A DNA stretch of 64,000 nt, taken from assembly GCF_900129545.1 (NCBI RefSeq), contig NZ_FQWB01000004.1, positions 1 through 64,000 on the forward strand, given 5' to 3'. The notes below the pieces were generated by a model. It was not told the DNA's origin. It searched no databases and saw only the letters and a program-made list of their open reading frames with translations. Below are positions 34,023-43,551 of the stretch, one piece after another. Each line of letters begins with the position of its first letter. The stretch's first letter is position 1. The DNA comes from Flavobacterium fluvii. Its GTDB lineage: Bacteria > Bacteroidota > Bacteroidia > Flavobacteriales > Flavobacteriaceae. The translations under genes were made by a program, and so were the position numbers.

Positions 34023-34547
34023 ATGAAAAAATTGTTTTTGTTTATTCTTGCGATTTCCTGCAATTATGGCTTTTGCCAAGATTCCAATGAAGATTTTATG
34101 AAAACGAGCGTGGTGCAACTCAAGCAAACCGCTCCCGAATTTTCGTTTACCACCAGCGACGGCAAAACAGCAAACTTGTCAGATTACAAAGGCAAGGTTA
34201 TCTTGATTAATTTCTTCGCTACTTGGTGCGGTCCTTGTATGCAAGAAATGCCGCTGATAGAAAATGAAATATGGAACAAACTCAAAGACAATCCTAATTT
34301 TGTTCTCCTTAGTCTTGGCAGAGATCATTCTCAGGCAGAAATAGACAAATTCATTGCGCAAAAGAAATTTACCTTTCCAATTTATGCCGATAAAGGTAAA
34401 ATCGTTTACTCACTTTTTGCCAAACAATACATCCCCAGAAATTATTTGATTGACAAAAATGGAAAAGTGGTTTATGCCTCGACAGGATTTACCATGGAGG
34501 AATTCGAAGATTTAAAAGCAACAATTGACAAACTTTTGAAAAAATAA
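34023..34547 (+). CDS. Exported thioredoxin-like (TlpA/ResA type) protein
   Basis: A 174-residue exported thiol-disulfide protein. The signal peptide is MKKLFLFILAISCNYGFC, and the AhpC/TSA-thioredoxin fold begins at QTAPEFSFTTSDGK. The active site is WCGPC in FFATWCGPCMQEMP, and the cis-proline is in YIPRNYLIDKNGKV. It probably reduces disulfides in the periplasm. I choose the ATG at 34023 because the signal peptide and the promoter at 33991 support it. The DNA between it and htpG has been interrupted by the insert. Confidence 0.87.
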   Translation: MKKLFLFILAISCNYGFCQDSNEDFMKTSVVQLKQTAPEFSFTTSDGKTANLSDYKGKVILINFFATWCGPCMQEMPLIENEIWNKLKDNPNFVLLSLGRDHSQAEIDKFIAQKKFTFPIYADKGKIVYSLFAKQYIPRNYLIDKNGKVVYASTGFTMEEFEDLKATIDKLLKK

Positions 34548-34576
34548 GTGTCAAAAAAAATAGAATTAATCATCAA

Positions 34577-34607
34577 AACCTGCAATTGAAAATTTGCAGG
34601 TTTTTTG
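34577..34607 (+). terminator. Terminator of the thioredoxin-like gene
   Basis: AACCTGCAA / TTGCAGGTT with a TTGAAAAT-type loop and a T run. It closely resembles the terminators in direct repeats A and B, a third copy of the same hairpin. Confidence 0.8.
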
Positions 34608-34676
34608 TTTTAAAAAACTGCAAGTTGAAAAAAGAATCACGAACTTTGAAAGTGAAATTTTAAAAATCAAAAAAAA

Positions 34677-35081
34677 ATGGTTGTACACATTGAAACTCCT
34701 GCCCTACTTTTCTCCGCCACTTCATTGATATTACTCGCTTATACCAATCGATTTCTTACCATTGCCACCATCATTAGAGGACTAAAAAAAGCTTACAAAG
34801 AAAAAGAAAACAGCATGGTTTTATTGGAAATCAAAAACCTCAACTTGCGATTGACGCTCATTCGTTACATGCAAATGGCCGGAGTCTTGAGTTTATTCCT
34901 GTCGGTATTCACGATGTTGCTTTTGTTCTTGGACCAGCAAGAATTAGGCGTTTATCTTTTTGGGTTGAGCTTGCTGAGTTTGCTTATTTCATTGGGCTTG
35001 TCGTTTTGGGAAATCAACATTTCAGTTGATGCACTTCGTTTGCATTTGAGCGATTTGACAGAGAAAAAAGAAGTGAAATAA
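34677..35081 (+). CDS. DUF2721 membrane protein
   Basis: A 134-residue inner-membrane protein matching DUF2721. The first hydrophobic segment (about 7-30, LLFSATSLILLAYTNRFLTI) is followed by a basic helix LRLTLIRYMQMAG, then two closely spaced membrane segments (about 65-83 and 88-108). The C-terminus is charged. The function is unknown. It is not obviously linked to its neighbours. Confidence 0.82.
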   Translation: MVVHIETPALLFSATSLILLAYTNRFLTIATIIRGLKKAYKEKENSMVLLEIKNLNLRLTLIRYMQMAGVLSLFLSVFTMLLLFLDQQELGVYLFGLSLLSLLISLGLSFWEINISVDALRLHLSDLTEKKEVK

Positions 35082-35167
35082 ACCTTTTTTCGAAAATAAA
35101 AAAGAATTCACAACCCGATTAAACCCTTTTACAAAATCCAAGTCCAACTTTTATAGCCCTTTAGATC

Positions 35168-36562
35168 ATGAACAAACACACGCTTTGGTCCTTGCGACTC
35201 GGATATTCGGCAAAACAGGCAAAAACTATCGAAAAAATAGGCTTGAAAAAGTTCTTGGAACAATCTTATGCCACAAAACTGGATTCAAAAATTCCTGATT
35301 TTCTGGAAGACAGTCCAAAAACATTCAACGAATACAAGGAACTTCGAAAAACATTAATTGCTGCAAATCCAGAAGCCAAAAAGGAAATGCAAAAAAAAGA
35401 AATACAGACTTCCGCAGCAATGAAAGGGTGGTGGATTGACAAAATGATCAAGGACGAATTTCCGCTTCGTGAAAAAATGGCTTGTTTTTGGCACAATCAT
35501 TATGTTTCCACTTTCCAAAAAGTAAAGATAAATTATTGGGTTTTTCAGCACAATCAAATTCTACGGGAGAATGCTTTTGGCAATTTCAAAACCTTGACCA
35601 AGCAAATCATTCAAAGCAATGCGATGGTGCGTTATCTCGACAATACCGACAACCGAAAAGGCAAACTCAACGAAAACTTGAGTCGGGAATTGCTCGAACT
35701 TTTCACTCTTGGCATCGGAAATTACACGGAAGACGATATTAAAAATGGGTCGAAAGGTCTAGCTGGATTGGGCATTGGCGAAGAAAGCGCGATTTACAGA
35801 AAAAATTTCGAGGACAATGAACCCTTTGTTTATTTTGGAAAAAAAGGCAATTTCAAAGTGGATAAAATGATCGACATCATTTTCGATCAGCCCAATATTC
35901 CATATTTAATTACTCGAAAAATATTGAAATGGTTTATTTACGACAATCCAAAGGAAGAATTGGTGCGTTATTATGGTGATTATTTCAAGAAAATGGATTT
36001 TGAAATCCAACCGCTCTTGACCAAAATTTTCACCGAAGAGTTTGCCAAAAACAATGCGGGTTCCAAAATTAAAAACCCGTTGGAATACAGTTTACAATTA
36101 ATGGAGGAACTGAATATTGCCAATCCCAACACCAAATTAATCACTTTTTTTATCAAGGAACAAGGAATGGACTTGTTCAATCAACCCAATGTGAAAGGTT
36201 GGGACGGCGGAAATTCCTGGCTCACTTCACAAGTTTTTTTGCAACGAAACAATACAGCCGATTTGCTTTGCAACGGCAAGAATATAAACCGGGGCAGAAA
36301 AGAAATGGACGAAAATTCTATGATGAACCAAAACCCAAATCGACTGTTGAACGTAAAATTGAATTGGGACAAAGAAGGGAACAACAAACAAATCATTGCA
36401 GAACTCAAAGACCGATTACTGTTTCAAACCGACGAAAGTAGCCAAGCGGATTTTGAGCAAATCTTGAAATACGATTTCGACAGCAAAACTGCAGGTTCCG
36501 AAAATGCCGTAATGCGTTTGTTTAATTTTATGGTAAAAACTCCTGAATTCCAAATCATTTAA
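35168..36562 (+). CDS. DUF1800 family protein
   Basis: A 464-residue protein of the DUF1800 family. Typical segments are WSLRLGYSAKQAK at the start, GWWIDKMIKDEFPLREKMAC followed by FWHNHYVSTFQK, NENLSRELLELFTLGIGNYT, and GWDGGNSWLTSQ. The family regularly pairs with DUF1501, as here with a 10-base gap. The biochemical role is unknown. I see no signal peptide. Confidence 0.9.
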   Translation: MNKHTLWSLRLGYSAKQAKTIEKIGLKKFLEQSYATKLDSKIPDFLEDSPKTFNEYKELRKTLIAANPEAKKEMQKKEIQTSAAMKGWWIDKMIKDEFPLREKMACFWHNHYVSTFQKVKINYWVFQHNQILRENAFGNFKTLTKQIIQSNAMVRYLDNTDNRKGKLNENLSRELLELFTLGIGNYTEDDIKNGSKGLAGLGIGEESAIYRKNFEDNEPFVYFGKKGNFKVDKMIDIIFDQPNIPYLITRKILKWFIYDNPKEELVRYYGDYFKKMDFEIQPLLTKIFTEEFAKNNAGSKIKNPLEYSLQLMEELNIANPNTKLITFFIKEQGMDLFNQPNVKGWDGGNSWLTSQVFLQRNNTADLLCNGKNINRGRKEMDENSMMNQNPNRLLNVKLNWDKEGNNKQIIAELKDRLLFQTDESSQADFEQILKYDFDSKTAGSENAVMRLFNFMVKTPEFQII

Positions 36563-36572
36563 GTCTAGTATC

Positions 36573-37742
36573 ATGAACAGAAGAAATTTTTTAGCACTCA
36601 CGGGAACATTTACAGGCGGTTCACTCCTATTGCCTGATTTTTTATACTCTTTTGGTTCCCAAAATAATTTGGTTTTGGGCGAACAATCCGTCGTTTTCGT
36701 TCAATTGAATGGTGGAAATGATGGACTAAACACCTTTATCCCGTTTGAAGACGCACTTTATTATGACTTGCGTCCAAAAATTGCTCTTTCAAAAACCGAA
36801 ATTCTGAATTCATCAAAAGGAATGGCTTTTCATCCCTCCTTGAAAGGGTTTGCAAGTATGCAACAAAGCGGAGATTTGTCGGTGATACAAAATGTGGGCT
36901 ACCCCAATCCGGTTCGTTCCCATTTTCGAAGTCAGGAAATTTGGCAAACAGCTCCAACAAACCAGGAATATTTAAGTGATGGCTGGCTGGGTCGTTATCT
37001 CGATTTGCAATGCAAGGAACACCAACCCACAGCAGGAATAAACATTGACAACATTGACAACTTGGCCTTGAAAGGCGAAGAACCCAACTCGATTACTGTA
37101 AAAGATCCGAATCGATTCAAAACCAAAAGCAAAGCTGAAAACGACGATCAATTATCCAACAATCCACAGCTGGATTTTGTTCGAAAAGTGGCCAATTCCA
37201 TCGTTGAAGGTTCTGATGAAATCCAGAAAGCATTGGTAAAATCAGCGGCTTCAGACGTGGTTTATCCCAAAACGGGTTTGGCTAAAAATCTGGAATGGAT
37301 TTCGAAATTGATAAAAGGAAACCTGAATTCGAAAGTGTATTATACATCACTAGGCGGTTTTGACACCCACGACAATCAATTGGCCATCCACAAAAATAAA
37401 TTGACGGAACTCAATGATGCCGTTTATAGTTTCTATGAAGATTTGAAAAAATCACAACAATTGCAAAACGTGACCATTGTGGTTTTCTCTGAATTTGGTC
37501 GTCGAGTAAAAGACAACGGACGAGGAACCGACCACGGAACGGCCGCACCTATGTTTGTCATTGGAGGAAATAACCGCGGAAAAATCATTGGCAACAATCC
37601 CAATCTTTCGGATTTGGACAATGGCGATTTGAAACACCAGATTGATTTCAGGAGTGTTTATGCCTCCATCCTGAAAAACAAATTGAATTTTGATTCCTCC
37701 AAAATTGGAATACAAGACAAAGCATTGGAAGGTTTATTTTAA
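36573..37742 (+). CDS. DUF1501 family protein with Tat-type signal
   Basis: A 389-residue protein of the DUF1501 family (alkaline-phosphatase-like fold). The start MNRRNFLALTGTFTGGSLLL is a twin-arginine export signal. Family motifs include VFVQLNGGNDGLNTFIPF, LGGFDTHDNQ, VVFSEFGRRVKDNGRGTDHG and GTAAPMFVIGG. The Asp and His residues could bind metal. It starts 10 bases after the DUF1800 gene and is surely co-transcribed. The pair is often encoded together in Bacteroidota and Planctomycetes; substrates are unknown. Confidence 0.9.
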   Translation: MNRRNFLALTGTFTGGSLLLPDFLYSFGSQNNLVLGEQSVVFVQLNGGNDGLNTFIPFEDALYYDLRPKIALSKTEILNSSKGMAFHPSLKGFASMQQSGDLSVIQNVGYPNPVRSHFRSQEIWQTAPTNQEYLSDGWLGRYLDLQCKEHQPTAGINIDNIDNLALKGEEPNSITVKDPNRFKTKSKAENDDQLSNNPQLDFVRKVANSIVEGSDEIQKALVKSAASDVVYPKTGLAKNLEWISKLIKGNLNSKVYYTSLGGFDTHDNQLAIHKNKLTELNDAVYSFYEDLKKSQQLQNVTIVVFSEFGRRVKDNGRGTDHGTAAPMFVIGGNNRGKIIGNNPNLSDLDNGDLKHQIDFRSVYASILKNKLNFDSSKIGIQDKALEGLF

Positions 37743-37756
37743 AAAGGTAATAGCGT

Positions 37757-37764
37757 TATCTTTG
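37757..37764 (+). promoter_or_regulatory. Promoter of the DMT transporter gene
   Basis: TATCTTTG, 19 bases before the ATG, directly after the DUF1501 gene. Confidence 0.5.
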
Positions 37765-37783
37765 TTCGTTTAAAATTCAAAAA

Positions 37784-38686
37784 ATGACAAAAAATAGCGT
37801 GTTAAAAGGAGTCTTTCTCGTTGGAATTGGTGCAAGCAGTTACGGCATGCTGGCCACTTTTGTAAAAATAGCGTATTCCGAAGGATTCACGACACCAGAA
37901 GTCACCGTTTCCCAGCTTGTCATTGGAATAATCGCAATGCTGATTGTCAATGCTTTTCAAAAAGCAAAAAAGGGTAAAGAAGTTGTCAAGGCTTCTGCCA
38001 AAAACATTTTTCATTTGGTAGCTGCAGGAACTTCCATAGGGTTTACAAGTGTTTTTTATTACATGACCCTCCATTATGTCCCCGTTTCCATTGCCATTAT
38101 TTTATTAATGCAGACCGTTTGGATGGGAGTGGTTTTTGAAATGTTTTTGGAAAAGAAAAAACCATCCCTGCAAAAAATACTATCTGCCATCATCGTGTTG
38201 ACAGGAACTGTTTTTGCAACAAATCTTATCAAAAGTTCCAATACATTAAACTGGATGGGTATTTTCTTCGGATTATTATCGGCGGCATCTTTTACGGCAA
38301 CCATGATTACCGCCAATCGTGTCGCTTTGGGAATTTCTTCCAGTCAACGCAGTCTGTACATGCTTATTGGCGGATTTTTTGTTGTTCTTTCATTTGCTTT
38401 TTTGACCCAAACCACTCCTTTCAATTTTGATGTTTTCCTGAAATGGGGAATTGTCTTGGCATTCTTTGGCACCATTATTCCTCCATTGTTGTTCAACATT
38501 GGTTTTCCTCTTACCGGAATTGGATTGGGAAGCATCGTTTCTGCATTGGAACTTCCCGTTTCCGTATTGATGGCTTATTTTATTTTGAACGAAAAAGTGA
38601 ATGGTACCCAATGGTTTGGAATCATGCTCATCATCCTTGCCATTATCATAATGAACATAAATTTCAATCGCTTTTTCAAGCAATAA
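37784..38686 (+). CDS. EamA/DMT family transporter
   Basis: A 300-residue inner-membrane protein of the drug/metabolite transporter superfamily, with about ten hydrophobic helices in two EamA repeats. Repeat ends are marked by YYMTLHYVPVSIAIILLMQT (about 88-107) and by GLGSIVSALELPVSVLMAYF followed by ILNEKVNGTQWFGIMLII. Such proteins export amino acids or metabolites, but this one's cargo is unknown. It is a single-gene unit with its own promoter. Confidence 0.88.
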   Translation: MTKNSVLKGVFLVGIGASSYGMLATFVKIAYSEGFTTPEVTVSQLVIGIIAMLIVNAFQKAKKGKEVVKASAKNIFHLVAAGTSIGFTSVFYYMTLHYVPVSIAIILLMQTVWMGVVFEMFLEKKKPSLQKILSAIIVLTGTVFATNLIKSSNTLNWMGIFFGLLSAASFTATMITANRVALGISSSQRSLYMLIGGFFVVLSFAFLTQTTPFNFDVFLKWGIVLAFFGTIIPPLLFNIGFPLTGIGLGSIVSALELPVSVLMAYFILNEKVNGTQWFGIMLIILAIIIMNINFNRFFKQ

Positions 38687-38778
38687 TTAACTAAGAATCA
38701 AACATTTCAACAGAATTTTTTGATTATAAAACACATTTAGTTTAACTTCGTATACATTAACAATCTAAATTTTACATT

Positions 38779-39489
38779 ATGAGAAAATTATTGGCTGAAT
38801 TTTTTGGTACGTATTGGTTGGTTTTTGGCGGTTGTGGTAGTGCTATTTTTGCTGCCGGATTTCCTGATTACGGAATAGGGTTTGCTGGAGTTTCTCTGGC
38901 TTTTGGTTTAACAGTTTTGACAATGGCTTATGCAGTGGGTCATATTTCTGGTGGACATTTTAATCCCGCAGTTTCTTTCGGATTGTGGGCTGGCGGTCGT
39001 TTTTCTGCCAAGGAATTAGTGCCTTACATCATTGCTCAATGCGTTGGAGCCATTGCCGCTGCTGGAACATTATTCACAATTGCCTCTGGAAGGACTAGTT
39101 TCATCATTGACGATGCCAAAGCTGCCAATGGCTTTGCTGCTAATGGTTTTGCTGCTTTATCTCCAGGTGGCTATTCGATGCAATCTGCTTTTTTAGCTGA
39201 ATTTATATTGACAATGTTCTTTCTTCTTGTAATCCTTGGTGCAACCGATAAATTTGCCAACGGAAAATTCGCGGGAGTTGCCATTGGACTGGCATTAACC
39301 TTAATTCACTTAATCAGTATCCCTATTACCAATACATCTGTAAATCCTGCTCGTTCTTTGTCCCAAGCTTTATTTGTAGGCACAGAACATATATCACAAT
39401 TATGGTTGTTCTGGCTGGCACCAATATTGGGTGCCATTGTAGCTGGTTTAATCTATAAAAATTTACTACAAGACAATTCAGAGGCCTAA
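38779..39489 (+). CDS. aqpZ: Aquaporin Z-type water channel
   Basis: A 236-residue MIP family channel with six membrane helices and two pore loops. The paired NPA motifs are N62-P-A64 in [14 protein letters not shown] and N189-P-A191 in [10 protein letters not shown], with the selectivity arginine R192 after the second. H180-type residues in IHLISIP suit a water-selective AqpZ. A short internal repeat, [11 protein letters not shown] (about 116-126), sits in the outer loop before helix 4. It is monocistronic and is followed by a hairpin terminator. Confidence 0.92.
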   Translation: MRKLLAEFFGTYWLVFGGCGSAIFAAGFPDYGIGFAGVSLAFGLTVLTMAYAVGHISGGHFNPAVSFGLWAGGRFSAKELVPYIIAQCVGAIAAAGTLFTIASGRTSFIIDDAKAANGFAANGFAALSPGGYSMQSAFLAEFILTMFFLLVILGATDKFANGKFAGVAIGLALTLIHLISIPITNTSVNPARSLSQALFVGTEHISQLWLFWLAPILGAIVAGLIYKNLLQDNSEA

Positions 39490-39511
39490 TTCCTTTTGTT
39501 AATTATATTTT

Positions 39512-39556
39512 AAAGAGAAAAGCAAAGATGAAAATCTTCGTTTTTCTCTTTATTTT
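39512..39556 (+). terminator. aqpZ terminator
   Basis: Arms AAAGAGAAAA and TTTTCTCTTT make a 10-bp outer stem with a smaller GAT-GAAA-ATC helix inside. Its right end touches the promoter of the AlkB-like gene. Confidence 0.75.
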
Positions 39557-39558
39557 TG
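39551..39558 (+). promoter_or_regulatory. Promoter of the AlkB-like gene, probably leaderless
   Basis: TATTTTTG ends 5 bases before the ATG at 39563, the same spacing as at 7037. The box overlaps the end of the aqpZ terminator. Confidence 0.5.
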
Positions 39559-39562
39559 TATC

Positions 39563-40165
39563 ATGAATCCAATTTTTCAATCGGAACCGATAGAACTGCA
39601 TCTGCCTGATGCAACAATAATCTATTATCCCCATTTTTTTGACCAAAAAGAGGCCGATGCTATTTTTGCCCAATTAAAAAATGAAATCCCTTGGCAGCAA
39701 GACGAGATTCGTGTTTATGGAAAAATTCATCCACAACCTCGATTGACTGCTTTATTCGGAAACGAAGGAAAACCATATTCCTATTCGAACATCAAAATGC
39801 AGCCGCATCCATGGAACCTGCTTTTGCAAAAAATAAAATCAAGCGTCGAAAGTGCTACCGACACGAATTTCACCACTGTATTACTCAATCTGTATCGCGA
39901 CGGAAAAGACAGCAACGGTTGGCACGCCGACAACGAAAAGGAATTGGGCGCCAATCCCATAATTGCATCCGTTAGTTTTGGAGCAGAAAGAGTTTTTCAA
40001 TTGAAACACAATTCGATTCCAAATCTCAAACAAAATATTTTACTCGAGCACGGAAGTTTGCTGCTAATGAAAGGAGCCACCCAACATTTCTGGAAGCATC
40101 AAATTCCTAAAACTTCAAAACCCATTGGAGAGAGAATAAATCTAACATTTCGTGTTATCCAATAA
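39563..40165 (+). CDS. AlkB-like 2-oxoglutarate and iron dioxygenase
   Basis: A 200-residue enzyme that probably repairs alkylated bases by oxidative demethylation. The iron triad is H121 and D123 in GWHADNE and H179 in WKHQIPK, and the 2-oxoglutarate-binding arginines are R191 and R197 in GERINLTFR. PRLTALFGNEGKPYSYS (about 59-75) is the nucleotide-recognition lid of the AlkB-type family. The start fits the family and the promoter placed 5 bases before it. Damage-specific regulation is not visible. Confidence 0.9.
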   Translation: MNPIFQSEPIELHLPDATIIYYPHFFDQKEADAIFAQLKNEIPWQQDEIRVYGKIHPQPRLTALFGNEGKPYSYSNIKMQPHPWNLLLQKIKSSVESATDTNFTTVLLNLYRDGKDSNGWHADNEKELGANPIIASVSFGAERVFQLKHNSIPNLKQNILLEHGSLLLMKGATQHFWKHQIPKTSKPIGERINLTFRVIQ

Positions 40166-40186
40166 TTAAGATTATTGAAAAATCAT

Positions 40187-40194
40187 TAGATTTG
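40187..40194 (+). promoter_or_regulatory. Promoter of the sterol desaturase family gene
   Basis: TAGATTTG, 17 bases before the ATG at 40212. Confidence 0.45.
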
Positions 40195-40211
40195 AAATAA
40201 AAAAATTGATC

Positions 40212-41039
40212 ATGGACCAGATTATCGCATACTTTTCAACCATTCCGTCTTCACACAGAAGTTTGATACTTGTTGGGGGAATTACTTTTTTTTGGCTCAT
40301 AGAAAATGCTTTTCCGCTCTTTAAGTTCAATTATAAAAAGTGGCAACATGCCGGAATCAATTTTTTCCTGACATTGACCACCATAATCATCAATTTTAGC
40401 TTGGCTTTCATTCTTTTGAAAACTGCCAATTGGACTATTGCTAATAACTTTGGCGTGCTGCAATGGTTGCCCAAAATGCCGTTATGGCTTTATGCGTTGG
40501 TTGGATTGCTGCTGCTGGATTTAATTGGTGCTTATTTGGCGCATTTCATTGAACATAAAGTCCATTTCCTATGGCGCTTTCACTTGATTCACCACACCGA
40601 CACTTGGGTTGACACCACTTCTGGCAACAGGCATCATCCTGGCGAGAGTGTCATCAGGTTTATCTTTACCACGCTGGGCATCCTGGTTGTTGGAAGTCCA
40701 ATGTGGATGGTTTTTATGTATCAAACCATTTCGGTTGTTTCGACACAATTTACGCATGCCAATATTTCACTGCCCAAAAAACTGGATGTTTTTTTGAGTT
40801 ATTTTATAGTTTCCCCAGACATGCACAAAGTTCATCATCACTACATAATGCCTTATACAGACAGTAATTATGGGAATATTTTTTCGATTTGGGATCGAAT
40901 GTTTGGCACATTCATGTACCTGCCAAAAGAAGAAATTGTTTATGGAATAGACACTTGCATGGAGCCTGAAAACCATAATAGATTGAAGAATTTATTAAAA
41001 ATACCGTTCCAAAAATACCGTTCTCACAAAAACAATTAA
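40212..41039 (+). CDS. Sterol desaturase / fatty acid hydroxylase family protein
   Basis: A 275-residue membrane enzyme with four hydrophobic helices and the histidine clusters of the di-iron family: AHFIEHKVHFLWRFHLIHHT (HxxxH and HxxHH), then NRHHPGES, and DMHKVHHHY near the C-terminus. Such enzymes hydroxylate or desaturate lipids, using oxygen. Bacterial members often act on fatty acids, carotenoids or hopanoid-type lipids; the substrate is open. I begin it at the ATG at 40212; a TTG lies two codons upstream. Confidence 0.87.
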   Translation: MDQIIAYFSTIPSSHRSLILVGGITFFWLIENAFPLFKFNYKKWQHAGINFFLTLTTIIINFSLAFILLKTANWTIANNFGVLQWLPKMPLWLYALVGLLLLDLIGAYLAHFIEHKVHFLWRFHLIHHTDTWVDTTSGNRHHPGESVIRFIFTTLGILVVGSPMWMVFMYQTISVVSTQFTHANISLPKKLDVFLSYFIVSPDMHKVHHHYIMPYTDSNYGNIFSIWDRMFGTFMYLPKEEIVYGIDTCMEPENHNRLKNLLKIPFQKYRSHKNN

Positions 41040-41100
41040 AAACAGTAAAAAAAAATCCCTTTTGGCAAGAAGTAATTATTTTTTTTATTAATATTGGGAA

Positions 41101-41108
41101 TATATTTG
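41101..41108 (+). promoter_or_regulatory. Promoter of the TIGR03643 gene
   Basis: TATATTTG, 50 bases before the ATG at 41159. Confidence 0.4.
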
Positions 41109-41158
41109 AAATCAAACTTATAAATCATCAACATAATACCTGAATTAATTTTCACCTA

Positions 41159-41437
41159 ATGAAAAAGAGTAGTCACAAAGAATTAACATGGGAGCAAACA
41201 GAAAAACTTGTTACGTTTGCCTTGGAGGAAAGAAACCCATTTGAAATCATAAAGAAAGAATTTGGTTTAGCCGAAAAAGAAGTTCTTGAAATTATGAAAA
41301 AGAAGATGCCCGCAGAAAAATTTGAAATGTGGAAAAAGAAAGCTGCTGCCAGTAAGCCTAAACCGAAACCTCTTAAAATAGACGATTTTGACGAAGATTT
41401 AGACGGCAAATATTACATTAAAAACAAACTCGATTAA
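41159..41437 (+). CDS. TIGR03643 family protein
   Basis: A small 92-residue basic protein. The segment ELTWEQTEKLVTFALEERNP followed by FEIIKKEFGLAEKEVLEIMK is a helix-turn-helix-like fold typical of TIGR03643, and the tail KAAASKPKPKPLKIDDFDED is a Lys-Pro linker. DNA binding is possible but unproven. It is monocistronic, with its own promoter and terminator. Confidence 0.75.
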   Translation: MKKSSHKELTWEQTEKLVTFALEERNPFEIIKKEFGLAEKEVLEIMKKKMPAEKFEMWKKKAAASKPKPKPLKIDDFDEDLDGKYYIKNKLD

Positions 41438-41446
41438 TACTATTAT

Positions 41447-41469
41447 TAAACTCCTATAGGGAGTTTTTT
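41447..41469 (+). terminator. Terminator after the TIGR03643 gene
   Basis: AAACTCC-TATA-GGGAGTTT followed by a T run. Confidence 0.8.
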
Positions 41470-41558
41470 TTATACCTTTACTTACTTCTTAAACACTACA
41501 GACTGTAACAATTACGGGGCTTTAGAATCTAATGCTTGAATAAAACCAATTATTGCAC

Positions 41559-43430
41559 ATGAAAAAAATATTCTTGGCATTGGTCTTTACCACGGTTCTT
41601 TGGAGTTGCAAAACTGCCAATACCCAAACATCCGTTTCCTCAAAATCAAAAGAAGAGGTAGCTGTCAACATCAATCTGACCGACATCAAAAACGACAAAG
41701 TTCTCGTTACCATAAATGCGCCATCCATTTTGACCGACACCATCACGTTTCGAATCCCCAAAACGGTTCCAGGAACCTATTCAACAGACAATTATGGCAG
41801 ATACATTGACGACTTAAAAGCGTATGACTCCAATGGAAATTCATTGGAAGTGAAAAAAATAGACCTGAATTCTTGGTCAATTTCCAAAGCGAAAACTTTG
41901 GACAAAATAACCTATTGGGTAAACGACACCTTTGAAACCGAAACTGAAACTGGGGAAAAAAATGGTGATGAAGACATCTTTTCGCCAGCCGGTTCAAACA
42001 TTGATGCGGGTAAAAATGTAATGCTCAACACCCACTGTTTTGTGGGTTATTTTACGAACTTTATGTCCATTCCTTATCAATTAACGGTTTCGCATCCTGC
42101 TGAACTTTGGGGAGCAACTTCCATGATTGACCAAGATTCGACCGCAACCAATGATGTATTTATCAGTTCTAATTATGCAGAATTAGTCGAAAATCCGATT
42201 ATGTATGCCAAACCAGACTATACCACGTTCACGGTCAATGAAATGGAGATTCTAATTGCAGTCTATTCTCCCACAGGAAAATTTACCGCTGAAAGTATAA
42301 CGCCGGAAATGAAAACGTTGATGACGGCCCAAAAACATTTTATGGGCAATATCAACAGCACGAAAAAATACAGCATATTGTTGTATCTCTCCTCTTTAAA
42401 AAATGACGCCCTTGCTTCTGGAGCATTGGAACATCCCACTGCAACAACTGTCGTATTTCCAGAGATAATTTCAAAAGAACAGCTAATTACGCTGATGAAA
42501 GATGTAGTTTCACATGAGTTTTTTCACACCATAACTCCTTTGACCATTCATTCCCAAGAAATTCAAAATTTTGATTACAATGCCCCAAAAATGTCCAAGC
42601 ACTTATGGATGTACGAAGGCATTACCGAATATTTCTCGAATCTTTTCCAAATCAATCAAGGATTAATTGACGAAACAGAGTTTTACAAACGCATTACCGA
42701 AAAAATAGAGAACTCCAAAACAATGGACGACACTATGGCGTTTACAACCATGAGTGCCAATGTACTGACAAATCCATTCAAAGACCAATATTTAAACGTT
42801 TATGAAAAAGGTGCCCTCATAGGAATGTGCATCGATATCATCATCCGTGAGAAAAGCAACGGCACAAAAGGAGTTCTTGATTTAATGCGAAAATTATCCA
42901 ACGAATACGGAGTTTCAAAAGCATTTAACGACGATGCCCTTTTTGCAAAAATCACTCAATTGACTTATCCCGAAGTAGGTGATTTTTTGGAAACTCATGT
43001 TTCGGGACCAACACCCATTCCATATGAAATCTATCTTGCAAAAATGGGAGTCACTAAAGTTTTGCTAAAAGCCCCAGCCTATATTTTTGAGAAAGGCAAT
43101 AAGCAATACATAGCCGTAACTGACAAAAAAAGAGAAATAATAGTGAATTCGGACATGATATTAAATGACTTTTTTACAAATTTGGGACTTCTGGGAGACG
43201 ACATCATAATAGCCGTGAATGATAAAAATTATACGCCGGACATAGTGGATGAAATACTTTATGATTGTGAAAACTGGAAAGAAAATGACCCTATAACCCT
43301 AAAAATAAAACGCAATGGAGTGGAAAAAATCATCAAGGGAACCGTCAAATTACCCTACGAAGATAAAGAAGGCTTTAAAGCTACGGACAATTCCAAATCG
43401 GCCCTGAAAGAAGCTTGGCTAAAAGGCTGA
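41559..43430 (+). CDS. M61 family metallopeptidase lipoprotein
   Basis: A 623-residue zinc peptidase of the glycyl-aminopeptidase (M61) family. MKKIFLALVFTTVLWSC is a lipoprotein signal with the lipid at C17. The zinc motif HExxH is H319-E320-FF-H323, followed by the downstream glutamate in LWMYEGITEYFSNLF. A C-terminal PDZ-like domain (about 490-600) includes DDIIIAVNDKNYTPDIVDEI. The N-terminal beta-sandwich (about 30-220) is standard for M61. I use the ATG at 41559, where the signal begins. Confidence 0.9.
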   Translation: MKKIFLALVFTTVLWSCKTANTQTSVSSKSKEEVAVNINLTDIKNDKVLVTINAPSILTDTITFRIPKTVPGTYSTDNYGRYIDDLKAYDSNGNSLEVKKIDLNSWSISKAKTLDKITYWVNDTFETETETGEKNGDEDIFSPAGSNIDAGKNVMLNTHCFVGYFTNFMSIPYQLTVSHPAELWGATSMIDQDSTATNDVFISSNYAELVENPIMYAKPDYTTFTVNEMEILIAVYSPTGKFTAESITPEMKTLMTAQKHFMGNINSTKKYSILLYLSSLKNDALASGALEHPTATTVVFPEIISKEQLITLMKDVVSHEFFHTITPLTIHSQEIQNFDYNAPKMSKHLWMYEGITEYFSNLFQINQGLIDETEFYKRITEKIENSKTMDDTMAFTTMSANVLTNPFKDQYLNVYEKGALIGMCIDIIIREKSNGTKGVLDLMRKLSNEYGVSKAFNDDALFAKITQLTYPEVGDFLETHVSGPTPIPYEIYLAKMGVTKVLLKAPAYIFEKGNKQYIAVTDKKREIIVNSDMILNDFFTNLGLLGDDIIIAVNDKNYTPDIVDEILYDCENWKENDPITLKIKRNGVEKIIKGTVKLPYEDKEGFKATDNSKSALKEAWLKG

Positions 43431-43551
43431 TGCAAATCCGCAACAAGCAAAAATCCAATTTAGCAATAGATTAGATTTTTTTTGAAATCCTTTAATCAAT
43501 ATTCCCAGTTTCAAAACAATTTTCTTTATTTTGCAAAAAAAATAAACACCA